Under the pieces are notes generated by a model. It ran no database searches, was not told where the DNA came from, and worked only from the letters and a program-made list of their open reading frames with translations. This document shows positions 44,104 through 54,181 of a stretch of DNA of 62,763 nt, in pieces. Every line of letters starts with the position of its first letter. Position 1 is the first letter of the stretch. The stretch comes from an uncultured Verrucomicrobia subdivision 3 bacterium (lineage in GTDB: Bacteria > Verrucomicrobiota > Verrucomicrobiia > Limisphaerales > UBA11358): positions 1-62,763 of the forward strand of contig CAIPKV010000010.1 in NCBI GenBank assembly GCA_903865745.1. Reading direction: 5' to 3'. Made by a program: the position numbers and the translations under genes.

Positions 44104-45339
44104 ATGAAGATTGTTCATTACAACACCCACTCCGATGGTGGCTCGGCGGTCTTGATGCTGCGATTACACTCCGCCTTGCGCGAGCTTGGCCACGAAAGCT
44201 GCGTTCGTTATCGGAAGGGAATTCTGCCTGACGCCGAAAGGCGGGAGTTTTGCCGGAGCTGGCTAGACCGCCAGCGCGAACGCTTGCATCGGCGTTTTGA
44301 AACGTGGGCGATGCGAGCCGACGCACAATCTTTTTATGGCGGTTACTGGGCGCCACATCAAACGCCACCGACAGTAGACGATAATGCCACAGACATCGTG
44401 CATTTGCATTGGGTAAGCCAATGGCTCGATTTACCAAGTTTTTTGACTGTTATACCGTCATATGTGCCGATTGTCTGGACGATTCACGACATGAGTCCGC
44501 TGGCTGGCGGCTGTTTCACATATTTTGGTTGTGATGAAATGGAAAAAAGATGTGAAATATGTCCTATTTTTAGGGCTCCTTTTAATCGCTGGTTTGCTGC
44601 GTCGGAATGGAAACGTCGTGCTCACTCACTAGCTGGCCGAAAGATATTTGTTGTGGGAAATAGCGCTTTCACTACTGGTCTCATCAGAAAATCTGCTTTG
44701 TTCAGAAACGTCAATAATATTACAACAATTTTACCTTCTTTAAAGCTCGGCGAATTTTTTCGACACGACAAACACGAAGCTCGGCGGCAGCTCGGCATTG
44801 CCCCGGATAGGTTTGTGTTGGGCTTTGGTGCGGCAGCTTTGGCGGACGTCAACAAAGGCATAAACCGGTTTTGGGAAGTCGCTGATAAAGTTGGGCGAAA
44901 ACTTGGCGCGGTAGATGCTTTGGTTTTTGGGGACGGCTTTCTAGCGGACAAAGGTATAAGTGTGAATGTTCGCAGTCTTGGTCGGATGAAGTCGCGGGCG
45001 CAGCAAAGTCTTGTCTATTCAGCAATGGATGTTTTCATTATTACCTCGCGCATGGAAACATTTGGTCAGGTCGCCACCGAGGCTCAGGCATGCGGCACAC
45101 CGGTTTGGGCGTTTGATGTCGGCGGCCTGCGCGATGCGGTGCAAGCCGGGATGACAGGAAATCTAGTGCCTTTTGGCGACACTGAAAGGATGGCGGAGGA
45201 TATTTGCATGCAAGCTCTCGCTGGAAATTTACCTGTAATGGGCGACCGTGCGGCGACATGGGTTTCTACAAACTTTTCGGCGGAAAAAATGGCGGCGCAA
45301 TATATAGAGCTTTATCGTACGGCTACCAACGGAAAATGA
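44104..45339 (+). CDS. Glycosyltransferase family 4
   Basis: This 411-residue GT-B protein starts MKIVHYNTHSDGGSAVLML. It has WTIHDMSPLAGGCFTYFGC, resembling the 41906 protein, and the donor motif ITSRMETFGQVATEAQACG with GGLRDAVQAGMTGNLV. The middle cysteine-containing stretch (CDEMEKRCEICPIF) is typical of the wcaC-like GT4 group. ATG 44104 is chosen over 44083, which would overlap the upstream gene. Its stop shares ATGA with the next start. Confidence 0.9.
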   Translation: MKIVHYNTHSDGGSAVLMLRLHSALRELGHESCVRYRKGILPDAERREFCRSWLDRQRERLHRRFETWAMRADAQSFYGGYWAPHQTPPTVDDNATDIVHLHWVSQWLDLPSFLTVIPSYVPIVWTIHDMSPLAGGCFTYFGCDEMEKRCEICPIFRAPFNRWFAASEWKRRAHSLAGRKIFVVGNSAFTTGLIRKSALFRNVNNITTILPSLKLGEFFRHDKHEARRQLGIAPDRFVLGFGAAALADVNKGINRFWEVADKVGRKLGAVDALVFGDGFLADKGISVNVRSLGRMKSRAQQSLVYSAMDVFIITSRMETFGQVATEAQACGTPVWAFDVGGLRDAVQAGMTGNLVPFGDTERMAEDICMQALAGNLPVMGDRAATWVSTNFSAEKMAAQYIELYRTATNGK

Positions 45340-46310
45340 GTACGCCGATGAACATAGTTTTTTGCGCGGACCGCCGCGTGCTGCCAGGACTACACGTTGC
45401 AATGTATTCCCTCCTGGAAAGCATTGGTGAGGAAACTTCTGAAACCCGTTTTTTTCTTTTTAGCGACGATCTATTCAACTATGAAATAGAGCTGTTGAGA
45501 AAGACACTATCCGTCTTAAAAAAAAAATTTACTCTGGAAAGACAACGTTTGGATACAAAACAATTCGCAAATCTTTTGCCGCTGAACGGCAGTAGTGCGG
45601 CATATTACCGGCTAATTGTTCCACAAATGCTGGCTGTGGAGCGTTTTCTATATATCGATGCTGATACATTGTGTGATGTAGATGTGAGTATTTTAAATGC
45701 TTTCAAAATGCATGATAAACCAGCAGCGTTTGTGTCAGAGGCGCCGATGGCCTACGCGGTGGACCGTTTCGTAGCGGACCAACTCGGAAATAGCACTACA
45801 GAACCATATTACAATTCTGGTGTAATGCTGGTAGAAGTTGCAGCGTGGCGTCGGCAGTGTGTGACCGAGCGCGCGCTGGAATATATCACCAAGCAAAACC
45901 CTCCTTATCATGACCAGTCAGCCCTGAACGTTGTGCTGCGTGGTAATGTGGTAACGCTGGATGAGCGATTCAATTGTATCGCGAACATGCGCAAGCATTG
46001 GCCAGTTCTGTGCCAACCGCTTGGTAGCATTAACCGGCTGATACATTTTGTGGATTATCCGAAGCCGTGGGATTTGCTCGGCGAATGGGTTAATCCGTAT
46101 TACGGGCTGTGGCACGAAGTGCTTGCAAAGACTGCATTGAAAAATTTCCGTTCGTGGCATAATACTCCGACGCGTAGGTTTCCAAACACGGCCAAAGCAC
46201 TGACCGGTTATAAGAAGTTGTTCAAAGACCGGCTCCTATTAGCCAGCTATTCACGCGGCTGGCTTAAAAACATAAAAGGGGTGCCGGCGGAAAATGGAAT
46301 GGCTGATTAA
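45336..46310 (+). CDS. Glycosyltransferase family 8
   Basis: This 324-residue retaining GT-A enzyme has the family signature MNIVFCADRRVLPGLHVAMY, the DxD site FLYIDADTLCDVDVS, HDQSALNVVLRG, and IHFVDYPKPWDLLGEW, matching the HxxG/KPW region of LgtC and glycogenin. Such enzymes usually transfer galactose or glucose. Start ATG 45336 overlaps the previous stop by 4 nt, and its stop shares one base with the next start (TAATG). Confidence 0.9.
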   Translation: MSTPMNIVFCADRRVLPGLHVAMYSLLESIGEETSETRFFLFSDDLFNYEIELLRKTLSVLKKKFTLERQRLDTKQFANLLPLNGSSAAYYRLIVPQMLAVERFLYIDADTLCDVDVSILNAFKMHDKPAAFVSEAPMAYAVDRFVADQLGNSTTEPYYNSGVMLVEVAAWRRQCVTERALEYITKQNPPYHDQSALNVVLRGNVVTLDERFNCIANMRKHWPVLCQPLGSINRLIHFVDYPKPWDLLGEWVNPYYGLWHEVLAKTALKNFRSWHNTPTRRFPNTAKALTGYKKLFKDRLLLASYSRGWLKNIKGVPAENGMAD

Positions 46311-47164
46311 TGAAATCTAAACCGACCGTTGCATTCTTAATTCCTTTTGCGTCGCGCTCCGCGAAGAAAAACTGGGAGGTGGCGTGTGCGCATCTGCGGC
46401 AGACGCTAGCATCAATTAGGAATTCGGCGGATGGGAATTTCTGCGTGGTGGTCGCCGGCAATGAAAAACCAAATTTCTCCGTCGAAATGGATGAGCGGTT
46501 TCGTTTTGTGTCGTTAACGCAATCAGCACCGGTGTCTCCGCTTATCCATGTTAATAGCGTTTTAGACAAACTAGCTAAAATCAACCTCGCGTGGGAATAC
46601 GCCAAGGCTGATTATAATCCGCGCTACGTGATGAAACTAGACGCAGATGATTTAATCAGTTCGCAGCTCGTTGACTGGCTGACGCGGAAAGGTGACGCTG
46701 CGGGTTATCTGATTTCCCATGGCTGGTATTGGAATGATGGCGCGCGATTTTTCATTGAGCGTTCAGAAACATTTGACCGTATATGCGGTTCTTGTCTACT
46801 TATCCGGAGTGACCTTGTGGAATGCACTGGACCATTTCGCACTCAGACGGAAGGTGTATTGCTCAGCCAGGAAAATGAGCGGTTCGCAAAGTCTGACCAT
46901 TATTCACTTGTACCTGGATCAGAATTCAGCACGCTACTAGCGAACGATAGTCATCAGCGATACGCGGCACAATTTTGCTATCTTGGCCACAAACTGCCGG
47001 TCTTACCATTTCCAGCGGTAGTTTACCGCATGGCAAACGTTGACAGCATGTCTTGGCATAAAAAAAATGCCCCCATTTCCTTGCGCTATCGGCTGGGATC
47101 TTTACGCCGTCATCGGTTAATAACGCCAAATATACGGCAGGAATTCTGCCTGCCGGACAAATAG
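46310..47164 (+). CDS. Glycosyltransferase, GT2-like
   Basis: This 284-residue protein opens PTVAFLIPFASRSAKKNWEV and has a metal-binding motif in RYVMKLDADDLISSQLV. The remaining sequence is diverged from ordinary GT2 enzymes, and the C-terminal third lacks a recognisable acceptor motif. Position and one-base overlap with the GT8 gene place it in the EPS operon. It could be a glycosyltransferase with unusual specificity or a related A-fold protein. Confidence 0.75.
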   Translation: MKSKPTVAFLIPFASRSAKKNWEVACAHLRQTLASIRNSADGNFCVVVAGNEKPNFSVEMDERFRFVSLTQSAPVSPLIHVNSVLDKLAKINLAWEYAKADYNPRYVMKLDADDLISSQLVDWLTRKGDAAGYLISHGWYWNDGARFFIERSETFDRICGSCLLIRSDLVECTGPFRTQTEGVLLSQENERFAKSDHYSLVPGSEFSTLLANDSHQRYAAQFCYLGHKLPVLPFPAVVYRMANVDSMSWHKKNAPISLRYRLGSLRRHRLITPNIRQEFCLPDK

Positions 47165-47177
47165 AAAATATTCAGTG

Positions 47178-48032
47178 ATGACTTTCTCGGTAATGATTAC
47201 AACCAAAGACCGCGTGACGGATTTACGTCGCACGCTAGCGGTATTGCGCACATTAAATCCCGCGCCGTCAGAAGTTATTGTTACTGCCGATGGCTGTACG
47301 GATGACACTGTTGCTACAGTCCGGTATGAACTGCCAGCTGCGCGTCTTATCGTCAATGAAACCGGCTGCGGTTCGATAGTTTCGCGAGATCGAATGATGC
47401 GCGAGGCGCAAAGCGATTTGGTACTAGCATTAGACGATGATAGTTACCCGGAACAAGTGGATTGTCTCGCGCGCATCGCGCCGTTATTTGAAAACAATCC
47501 AAAGCTGGCCGTTGCGCATTTTCCACAGCGTACTGACGAATACCCGGAGACGCTGACGCAGACGGATTTTGGACTGGCGCGGCTGACGCGGTCGTTCGCT
47601 AATTCCGGCGCGGTGTTGCGCCGCGCGGCTTATCTCGAATTGCCGGGTTTTGTGCCGAAATTTTTCCATATGTATGAAGAGCCAGATTATGGTCTGCAAT
47701 GCGTTGGTGCCGGATATGAGGTGTTATACACGCCGGGCGTGACAATTCGGCATCATTATTCTGGGCAGGCGCGGAACGAACTACGTAATCATCACCGGCA
47801 TTCGAGAAACGAATTCTGGAGTATGCTATTGCGGTGTCCATTTCCGCAATGTGTCGCGCTAATTTGCTATCGAATTTATTCGCAGTTTAGTTATGCCTGC
47901 AAACGCGGGGCAGGTTGGGCAATCCGCGAACCGATATGGTGGTTTCAGGCATTGATGGGGGGCAGCTTTTGCCTCCTACAACGACGAGTAATCCCATGGG
48001 GTAGATATAGAATTTGGTTGAACCTGCCTTGA
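47178..48032 (+). CDS. Glycosyltransferase family 2
   Basis: This 284-residue protein starts MTFSVMITTKDRVTDLRRTL, then IVTADGCTDDTV, the metal site LVLALDDDSYPEQ and the acceptor region HMYEEPDYGLQC. A GTG at 47175 directly precedes ATG 47178. Two weakly hydrophobic C-terminal stretches are present but no convincing membrane anchor. It starts 13 nt after the previous stop and belongs to the EPS operon. Confidence 0.88.
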   Translation: MTFSVMITTKDRVTDLRRTLAVLRTLNPAPSEVIVTADGCTDDTVATVRYELPAARLIVNETGCGSIVSRDRMMREAQSDLVLALDDDSYPEQVDCLARIAPLFENNPKLAVAHFPQRTDEYPETLTQTDFGLARLTRSFANSGAVLRRAAYLELPGFVPKFFHMYEEPDYGLQCVGAGYEVLYTPGVTIRHHYSGQARNELRNHHRHSRNEFWSMLLRCPFPQCVALICYRIYSQFSYACKRGAGWAIREPIWWFQALMGGSFCLLQRRVIPWGRYRIWLNLP

Positions 48033-48059
48033 CAAACATCTTGGCGTAAAGTTTGCTAT

Positions 48060-50099
48060 ATGAAAGCTTGTAGATATGTTCTAAGAATGAAATCGCTAAA
48101 GACTAGACAATCAAAAAGCGGACAGACTGTATCTGAAGAGTCTGTTTATAAGGCATTGCTGTTGGTTCTATTGATTAACCTCCGTTTTGTTTTGGTTGCC
48201 GATGCTCAGTCTAGCTTGAACGTTACCGATTATGGAGCGGTTGGCGATGCTGTTCAATTAAATGTCAACACTACAGCCGGTTCTCCTTTGGTGACAACGG
48301 TTAACCAACTTTCAAGTGCTGATATAGGTAAGTCAATTGAGGTTTTTGGAGTTGGCATGCAAACAATTGGCATAAATTCCTACGGCGTGAACTCTACAAA
48401 TAACCTTGATCTTATTGCTGTCATAACGAATGTGCTCAATGGAACAAACATCTATATTTCTACCGTTCCCCAAGCAACTATACTAAATGCTTTTGCAACT
48501 TACGGGACAGACAATACCCCTGCCATTACCAATGCGATAGCTGCCGCCGGAACCAATGCTATAATCCATTTTCCAAATGGCACTTTTCTTTGTATGCCAA
48601 CCGTTCAGACTCCCGGTGTAGCCTACTCGCTAGCTGCCATATGCCTGCATCGTGGCGGGCTACACTTTCTCGGCAGCGGTTCAACTATATTACTTTCAAG
48701 GGGAGCTTTCCATCCGGAGGATTTTACCGCTTGGGGGTGGGGCAGTAATTCGCCAGCGCGAGGATATTTGTTTGAGGTTGTAGCTCCCATTGCGAATGAT
48801 TTACCCATTATCGTGGACAACCTGACGCTTGATGGCGGTATTCAGCAGGGCAATACCTCTGTGCATGGGAACTACGTTAATAATATTGACGGGCAAGGGT
48901 GGGACGTCGGGCACTGCGCTTGGGTTTGTACGGATAACGGCAATAACACTGGCACGGCTACTCATCAAGTGTTCACGAATGTTACTGTTCAACACTGGCG
49001 TGGTGAAATGTTCAAATCCATAGACCAAAATAATAATGGCAATATTAGCATTCACAATTCGTCATTCATTGACGGTAATGCAACGGCACTGAACATCTAC
49101 GGATCTTGGGATGTGACGAGTAATCAGTTTGTGAACCTGTTTCAAACGGCTGAATATTTTCAGAGCTACTACACCAACACATCTTATTTTCAGAACAACT
49201 TGGTTACTAACATCACCGGAAATGGTTGGGCATGCAATGGAGCGTTAGCGAGTTCCCCGCCGTTTATCATTCGTAGCAATACATTTTACTTTATGGGTTA
49301 TGGCAATAATGGGATTCAAACGGCACCCGGCGCCAACATTTCCGTTTTGAATAATCAGATTTATTGTGCTGATTATATGACGGCTTTTTCTATTGGTGTA
49401 GCAGGTTCACAGGGAACATTCATTAACAGTAATATTTTGATCTCTGGAAATTCGATTTACGCATCAAACAAGTTGACTGCAGTAGTAAGTGGCGGTCCAG
49501 GGAATACGGGCTTTGGTGGTTCCGGCATTTATGCTGTTAATGGATTAACCATTAGCAGCAATATAGTCACGATTTTCAATACTGGTTCTGGTGAAGTGGT
49601 AAATATCATTTCCCAACAAGGTGGGTCTACGAATGTCCGCTTTTACGACAACACTATCAACAGCGTACTTGGAAAATATAACATTGGATCTGGGCAACCG
49701 ATGGCTTTAATCGAGACAAATAACGTTTATAGCGCCGACCAACTTTTCGGAAACACTGGCACCACCAACCTCATTTCCTACGGTGGTGGACCGGTCTATC
49801 CCACCATGTATGTTCAGACAGCGGCGAATTTTGTCCTGGATGATTCTACGCCGAGCCAGATTCCTGCCGGTGCTTATTTGCGCTTTGATAACAGTGTGAA
49901 CACACAAGGCAGCTATTTCTATATATATCCTTCGACGTCATTGGCCAGTTCTATCACTGTGACCAATGGGCAGGTTATAACATTTAATTGGTCCGGCAAG
50001 GCTTGGACGACTAACGCCCAGACATCCTTGCAAAACAGTACCACCAGCACAAACATCGCTCCCCCGCCACCCCCCACCAATTTCAGGGTGCTGAATTGA
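48060..50099 (+). CDS. Secreted right-handed beta-helix protein
   Basis: This 679-residue protein has a long N-terminal signal region (KALLLVLLINLRFVLVADAQ). A pectate-lyase-3-type start follows (LNVTDYGAVGDAVQLNVNTT), then many short repeats rich in Asn, Ser and Gly (NISIHNSSFIDGNATALNIY, ISVLNNQIY), typical of parallel beta helices. Such proteins in EPS loci are often polysaccharide lyases, epimerases or binding proteins. No catalytic triad could be assigned by eye. It ends in a proline tract and PTNFRVLN, like the first strand of a missing fibronectin domain. Confidence 0.8.
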   Translation: MKACRYVLRMKSLKTRQSKSGQTVSEESVYKALLLVLLINLRFVLVADAQSSLNVTDYGAVGDAVQLNVNTTAGSPLVTTVNQLSSADIGKSIEVFGVGMQTIGINSYGVNSTNNLDLIAVITNVLNGTNIYISTVPQATILNAFATYGTDNTPAITNAIAAAGTNAIIHFPNGTFLCMPTVQTPGVAYSLAAICLHRGGLHFLGSGSTILLSRGAFHPEDFTAWGWGSNSPARGYLFEVVAPIANDLPIIVDNLTLDGGIQQGNTSVHGNYVNNIDGQGWDVGHCAWVCTDNGNNTGTATHQVFTNVTVQHWRGEMFKSIDQNNNGNISIHNSSFIDGNATALNIYGSWDVTSNQFVNLFQTAEYFQSYYTNTSYFQNNLVTNITGNGWACNGALASSPPFIIRSNTFYFMGYGNNGIQTAPGANISVLNNQIYCADYMTAFSIGVAGSQGTFINSNILISGNSIYASNKLTAVVSGGPGNTGFGGSGIYAVNGLTISSNIVTIFNTGSGEVVNIISQQGGSTNVRFYDNTINSVLGKYNIGSGQPMALIETNNVYSADQLFGNTGTTNLISYGGGPVYPTMYVQTAANFVLDDSTPSQIPAGAYLRFDNSVNTQGSYFYIYPSTSLASSITVTNGQVITFNWSGKAWTTNAQTSLQNSTTSTNIAPPPPPTNFRVLN

Positions 50100-50132
50100 G
50101 ATTACACTGGGGTTGAATGAAAGCCTCTTGAT

Positions 50133-51359
50133 TTGGCCTCAAATAATCCATCCTGGATTTGCGCCCAGATTGGCGCGCGTGAACATTTTGCCATTGCTCG
50201 GGCTTTAAAAAAAAATGGCCGGCTTGCAGGACTGTACACCGACTTTTGGGCGGGATCGTTCACACGTCAATTCGCCGCTGGCAAATTACGCCCGCTCGCC
50301 ACTCGATTTCATGCGGATTTAATGCTGCAAAAAAAGCTGGTCCACTCATGGAACCTGCAAGCCCTTGGCTGGGAATTTCTATCGCGTCATAGATTTGCAG
50401 GACAACCATATCACGGATTTAATGAAATTGGCAGACGCTTTTCGCTCCGTGTTCGTGAACAATTGCAAAGTCGAAAGGATTTGAATGATGAATCTATTTT
50501 CTACGCTTACGACACCGGTGCACTTGAATGTTTTGCTTGGTGTCAGCAAAAAAAAATTAGATGCGTCTTAAATCAGATGGATCCAAATCGCACTGAAGTT
50601 GAGCTGGTGCGCGCGGAGGAAAAAAAGTGGCCCGGCTGGTCATTGCATACTCTGGAAGTGCCCGAAGCCTATTTTGCAAGGCGAGAACAGGAATGGGTAC
50701 TAGCCGATCGCATCATTGTTAACTCAGATTTTTCCCGAACTGCATTACTCCGTCAAGGTGTGCCGGCGGAAAAACTGATTGTAATTCCTCTATGTTATGA
50801 AGCCGACCCAGCCAATCCAATGTCCAAAATCGAAAATCGAAAACTGCCATTGCGTGTTCTTTTTCTTGGCCAGGTCATTTTACGAAAAGGAATCCAGTAT
50901 CTGCTGGCTGCCGCGCATAAGTTGGTAACGGAAAACATCCAATTTGACATTGTTGGACCACTGGGCATTTCTGAAACTGCCGTAAAGACCGCGCCCCATA
51001 ATGTCATATTTCATGGTCGCGTCAGCCGTGATCAGGTAGCAGATTGGTACCAGAAATCGAATCTGTTTGTGCTCCCGACGCTATCCGATGGTTTCGCGCT
51101 GACACAGATAGAGGCGATGGCGTATGGTTTGCCAGTAATTGCCACGCCTAACTGCGGTGAAGTCGTAACTGACGGTCTGGACGGCTTCATAGTGCCAGCT
51201 TATGAAGCAGACTTGCTCGTGGACGCTTTCCGCCGCTACTTGGCGCAACCCGAATTACTACAGGAACAATCGATAGCGGCGCGTGAAAAAGCTCGACAGT
51301 TTAACTTAAGCCGGCTGGCGGGAAATCTTGCTCGGCTGGAGGCAAGTTTGCAGAAATGA
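50133..51359 (+). CDS. Glycosyltransferase family 4
   Basis: This 408-residue GT-B protein begins at TTG 50133 (ASNNPSWICAQIGAREHFAI). It has the donor-domain motifs VLFLGQVILRKGIQYLL, VLPTLSDGFALTQIEAMAYG and PNCGEVVTDGLDGFIVP. No ATG closer to the expected N-terminus exists, and the next in-frame ATG would delete the first fold. The spacing from the beta-helix gene is 33 nt. The product is expected on the cytosolic face, extending the lipid-linked unit. Confidence 0.88.
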   Translation: MASNNPSWICAQIGAREHFAIARALKKNGRLAGLYTDFWAGSFTRQFAAGKLRPLATRFHADLMLQKKLVHSWNLQALGWEFLSRHRFAGQPYHGFNEIGRRFSLRVREQLQSRKDLNDESIFYAYDTGALECFAWCQQKKIRCVLNQMDPNRTEVELVRAEEKKWPGWSLHTLEVPEAYFARREQEWVLADRIIVNSDFSRTALLRQGVPAEKLIVIPLCYEADPANPMSKIENRKLPLRVLFLGQVILRKGIQYLLAAAHKLVTENIQFDIVGPLGISETAVKTAPHNVIFHGRVSRDQVADWYQKSNLFVLPTLSDGFALTQIEAMAYGLPVIATPNCGEVVTDGLDGFIVPAYEADLLVDAFRRYLAQPELLQEQSIAAREKARQFNLSRLAGNLARLEASLQK

Positions 51360-51400
51360 ATTCTCTTCCTATGAATCAGCGTTAATCTTTTAGCTGCGTC

Positions 51401-52909
51401 ATGTTACATTTATTGTCCATAATGCCCATTTCGTTTTGGGTTGTAATGGGGCTGCTTGTTGGCGGCGGATATGCTGCTTTGAAGCAATTGGACGACGCTA
51501 CGAGTCTTCCGTCATTAGCCGTATTAGGCACAACTGCCGCGTGGTATGTCGGGGATGCGTTTTACAATGACTACGCCAATAACCACGCTAAAATATTTAC
51601 TGCTGAGACGCTTGCTAGTGCTTGGTGGCAGGTAGCGTGGTTTATCATGGTGATTCTGGTAACGGTGCGTTCATTAAATGAACGGTTAAATGCTCCGCTC
51701 ACAAAGCGCAAAAGTGGCGTGATGCAACTTTTCAAAAATGGTGTCGGCTTTGCGGAAGTTCAAAAACAGTTAAACATCCTGTTTACAGGCTGTGCGATAG
51801 TCTGGACTATTCTATTTGTAATCGCGCTGGTGATTTTGAAAACCGAAATCCCTTATTATTTATTCCCTTTTTTGGGCTATAAGGCCAACCCTTGGTCGCA
51901 CGGTCGCATTGGCTCCGGTTTTGACGCGTTTTCCATTGTTGCAGTTTATTTTCAACTTCTGACAACTTCCATGTTTGGTGTAGTCGCTGCACTGGCTACC
52001 ACGCAACGGGTGCGGCGGTTGGCGCTGATGTTTGTGTTATTGTCATGGCCGGCGTTTATTTTTGACCGCACCCGAAACTCAATGTTGGCGATGGCGGTGC
52101 CCGCTATCTTGAGTTGGGTTTTTCTACGATTACGTGGTGGTATGATAAAAAAAACTCTAGTGCTCTTTTTATGTTTTTTTGTCGTCAATACTTGGATGAA
52201 ATTTATAATCGCAAACCGATCCCAAATGAGCATCACGGCTGCCTTTCATAACAAAGGACTGAATCTATCTGAGCAACAGAAAGTTCACAACGAAGGGTTG
52301 AACATGTTCGAGGAACTTTGTTGGGTTAGCACGTTTATTGATAATGGACGTTATAAAGTTAATTGGGGGCAGCGCTATTTTGCAGAACTGGTGAATCCCA
52401 TTCCACGAGGGTTGTGGCATGGTAAGCCATTAATCGGCCTTGATTATGCCATTGCGCGCGGGCACGGCGATGCCAATGATACCCAAGGCGGTGTCAATAC
52501 AACCATATCAACCGGTTTCATCGGTCAGGGTGTCGTGAATTTTGGACGCTTTCTGGGGCCGGCGGCGGCGGGAATTTTGATGAGCTTGTGGATTGTTTGG
52601 CTCGCGCGGCTTGACCTCACCATTCATCAGCTAGGTCGGCTCCCGCTTTATAGTCTTGGCCTCATTTTGACCTTCAATCTCGGTCGCGACATTACCTTAA
52701 TTACTCTTTATCCATTTGTATTCGGGGCACTTGCTATTTGGTTTCTCGAACATTATCAGATAATCAAACCCTCGCCGGATACAAACACTGATAAACAAGC
52801 CTTTTCACAAAAAAATCCTCGTACTAATGTAACTGTAAAAAATCATTTTGTTTACCGGGCTTCCGGCGGTTTTGTCCGCCGCGATAATTTACAGCATCCA
52901 AAAAAATAG
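51401..52909 (+). CDS. Wzy-like O-antigen/EPS polymerase candidate
   Basis: This 502-residue protein has about ten hydrophobic segments, including FWVVMGLLVGGGYAAL, ALVILKTEIPYYLFPFLG, LSWPAFIFDRTRNSMLAMAV and a large extracytoplasmic loop (about 275-360, containing NMFEELCWVSTFIDNG and NPIPRGLWHGKPL). The FDRTRNSMLA motif and late loop match the O-antigen polymerase/ligase layout. No other gene in the locus fits the Wzy role. Polymerases are too variable for certainty. Confidence 0.7.
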   Translation: MLHLLSIMPISFWVVMGLLVGGGYAALKQLDDATSLPSLAVLGTTAAWYVGDAFYNDYANNHAKIFTAETLASAWWQVAWFIMVILVTVRSLNERLNAPLTKRKSGVMQLFKNGVGFAEVQKQLNILFTGCAIVWTILFVIALVILKTEIPYYLFPFLGYKANPWSHGRIGSGFDAFSIVAVYFQLLTTSMFGVVAALATTQRVRRLALMFVLLSWPAFIFDRTRNSMLAMAVPAILSWVFLRLRGGMIKKTLVLFLCFFVVNTWMKFIIANRSQMSITAAFHNKGLNLSEQQKVHNEGLNMFEELCWVSTFIDNGRYKVNWGQRYFAELVNPIPRGLWHGKPLIGLDYAIARGHGDANDTQGGVNTTISTGFIGQGVVNFGRFLGPAAAGILMSLWIVWLARLDLTIHQLGRLPLYSLGLILTFNLGRDITLITLYPFVFGALAIWFLEHYQIIKPSPDTNTDKQAFSQKNPRTNVTVKNHFVYRASGGFVRRDNLQHPKK

Positions 52910-52926
52910 GTCGCATAAATTTGAAC

Positions 52927-54156
52927 ATGCCACACAATTCCAAAATATCTTGTTTTTCAAAAGATACCCGGGTCGCCGTATTGTTTCAGCGCTTTGGCCC
53001 ATATCATCACGCTCGGCTTAATGCTGCCGGGCGATTGATGACTATTTGTGGTATTGAATCCTGTGGCATGGAAAATACCTATGCTTGGGACAAGGTCGAA
53101 GGCGCGGCGGCATTTACGCGCATCACACTTACTGAACGAGAAAAAGATACACGAGAGTGGCGCCGAGATTTGCGAAGAAAAATGTGGCAAGCTCTAGACG
53201 ATTTCACGCCCGATGTGGTCGCCCTTCCAGGTTGGTCACACATTGATGCCTTAAGTGCACTCAAGTGGTGCGCCAGCAATCAGACGCCAGCTTTGGTTAT
53301 GTCCGAAAGCACTTCGTGGGATGAACGTCGCGTGTTCTGGAAGGAGTGGGTCAAGAAGAGGTTGGTGAATATGATTTCCGCCGGACTGGCTGGCGGCACG
53401 CCGCATGAAAAATATCTGGTTCAGCTGGGCCTTGCGCCCGAGCGCATCTTTCTTGGTTATGATGTAGTGGATAATGATTATTTTAGTCAGCGAGCCAGCG
53501 TTGCACGTGCCGATGCTCCAAATCTCCGGCAAAAGTTTAATTTGCCGGAAAAGTATTTTTTAGCCAGCGCACGGTTCATAGAAAAGAAAAACCTGCTCGG
53601 ATTGTTACAAGCCTATGCGGGCTATTGCGATTTGGCGAAAAACGAGATATGGTCGCTAGTTCTCCTTGGTGACGGTCCGCTCAAGCCTCAGCTAAAACAA
53701 TTAATCGTCGATTTGAAGCTTGAAAGCTACGTTCATTTGCCCGGGTTTAAGCAATACCACGATTTGCCAGTTTATTTTGGCCTAGCCAGTGCATTCGTCC
53801 ATGCTAGCACGACTGAACAATGGGGCCTCGTCGTCAACGAAGCAATGGCATCTGGGCTGCCCGTACTCGTTTCCGACCGCTGTGGCTGCTCGATAGATCT
53901 GGTTTCGTCTGGTGATAACGGGTACCAATTTGACCCAAAGAACTTGAATGAACTCACAAAGTTATTCTTAAAATTATCCACCCCAGGTTTTGCGTTAGCA
54001 AATTTCGGTATGGCCAGTCGAAAAATTGTTTCACGGTGGGGACCGGATTGCTTCGCCAACGGATTGCGTGACGCCGTGGCTGTCGCCCTAAAAAATCCGC
54101 ATAGACAACTTGGCTGGATTGACAGAGCACTCTTACAACTAATGGTTAGTCGTTGA
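52927..54156 (+). CDS. Glycosyltransferase family 4
   Basis: This 409-residue GT-B protein starts MPHNSKISCFSKDTRVAVLF (ATG 52927; a TTG lies at 52921). It carries VVALPGWSHIDAL, FIEKKNLLGLLQAY, VLLGDGPLKPQL and the donor motif VHASTTEQWGLVVNEAMASG followed by SDRCGCSIDLV. Its stop is 2 nt before the next open frame. Linkage specificity is not readable. Confidence 0.88.
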   Translation: MPHNSKISCFSKDTRVAVLFQRFGPYHHARLNAAGRLMTICGIESCGMENTYAWDKVEGAAAFTRITLTEREKDTREWRRDLRRKMWQALDDFTPDVVALPGWSHIDALSALKWCASNQTPALVMSESTSWDERRVFWKEWVKKRLVNMISAGLAGGTPHEKYLVQLGLAPERIFLGYDVVDNDYFSQRASVARADAPNLRQKFNLPEKYFLASARFIEKKNLLGLLQAYAGYCDLAKNEIWSLVLLGDGPLKPQLKQLIVDLKLESYVHLPGFKQYHDLPVYFGLASAFVHASTTEQWGLVVNEAMASGLPVLVSDRCGCSIDLVSSGDNGYQFDPKNLNELTKLFLKLSTPGFALANFGMASRKIVSRWGPDCFANGLRDAVAVALKNPHRQLGWIDRALLQLMVSR

Positions 54157-54181
54157 GGTGATTTATATTCGATATTGTTAT

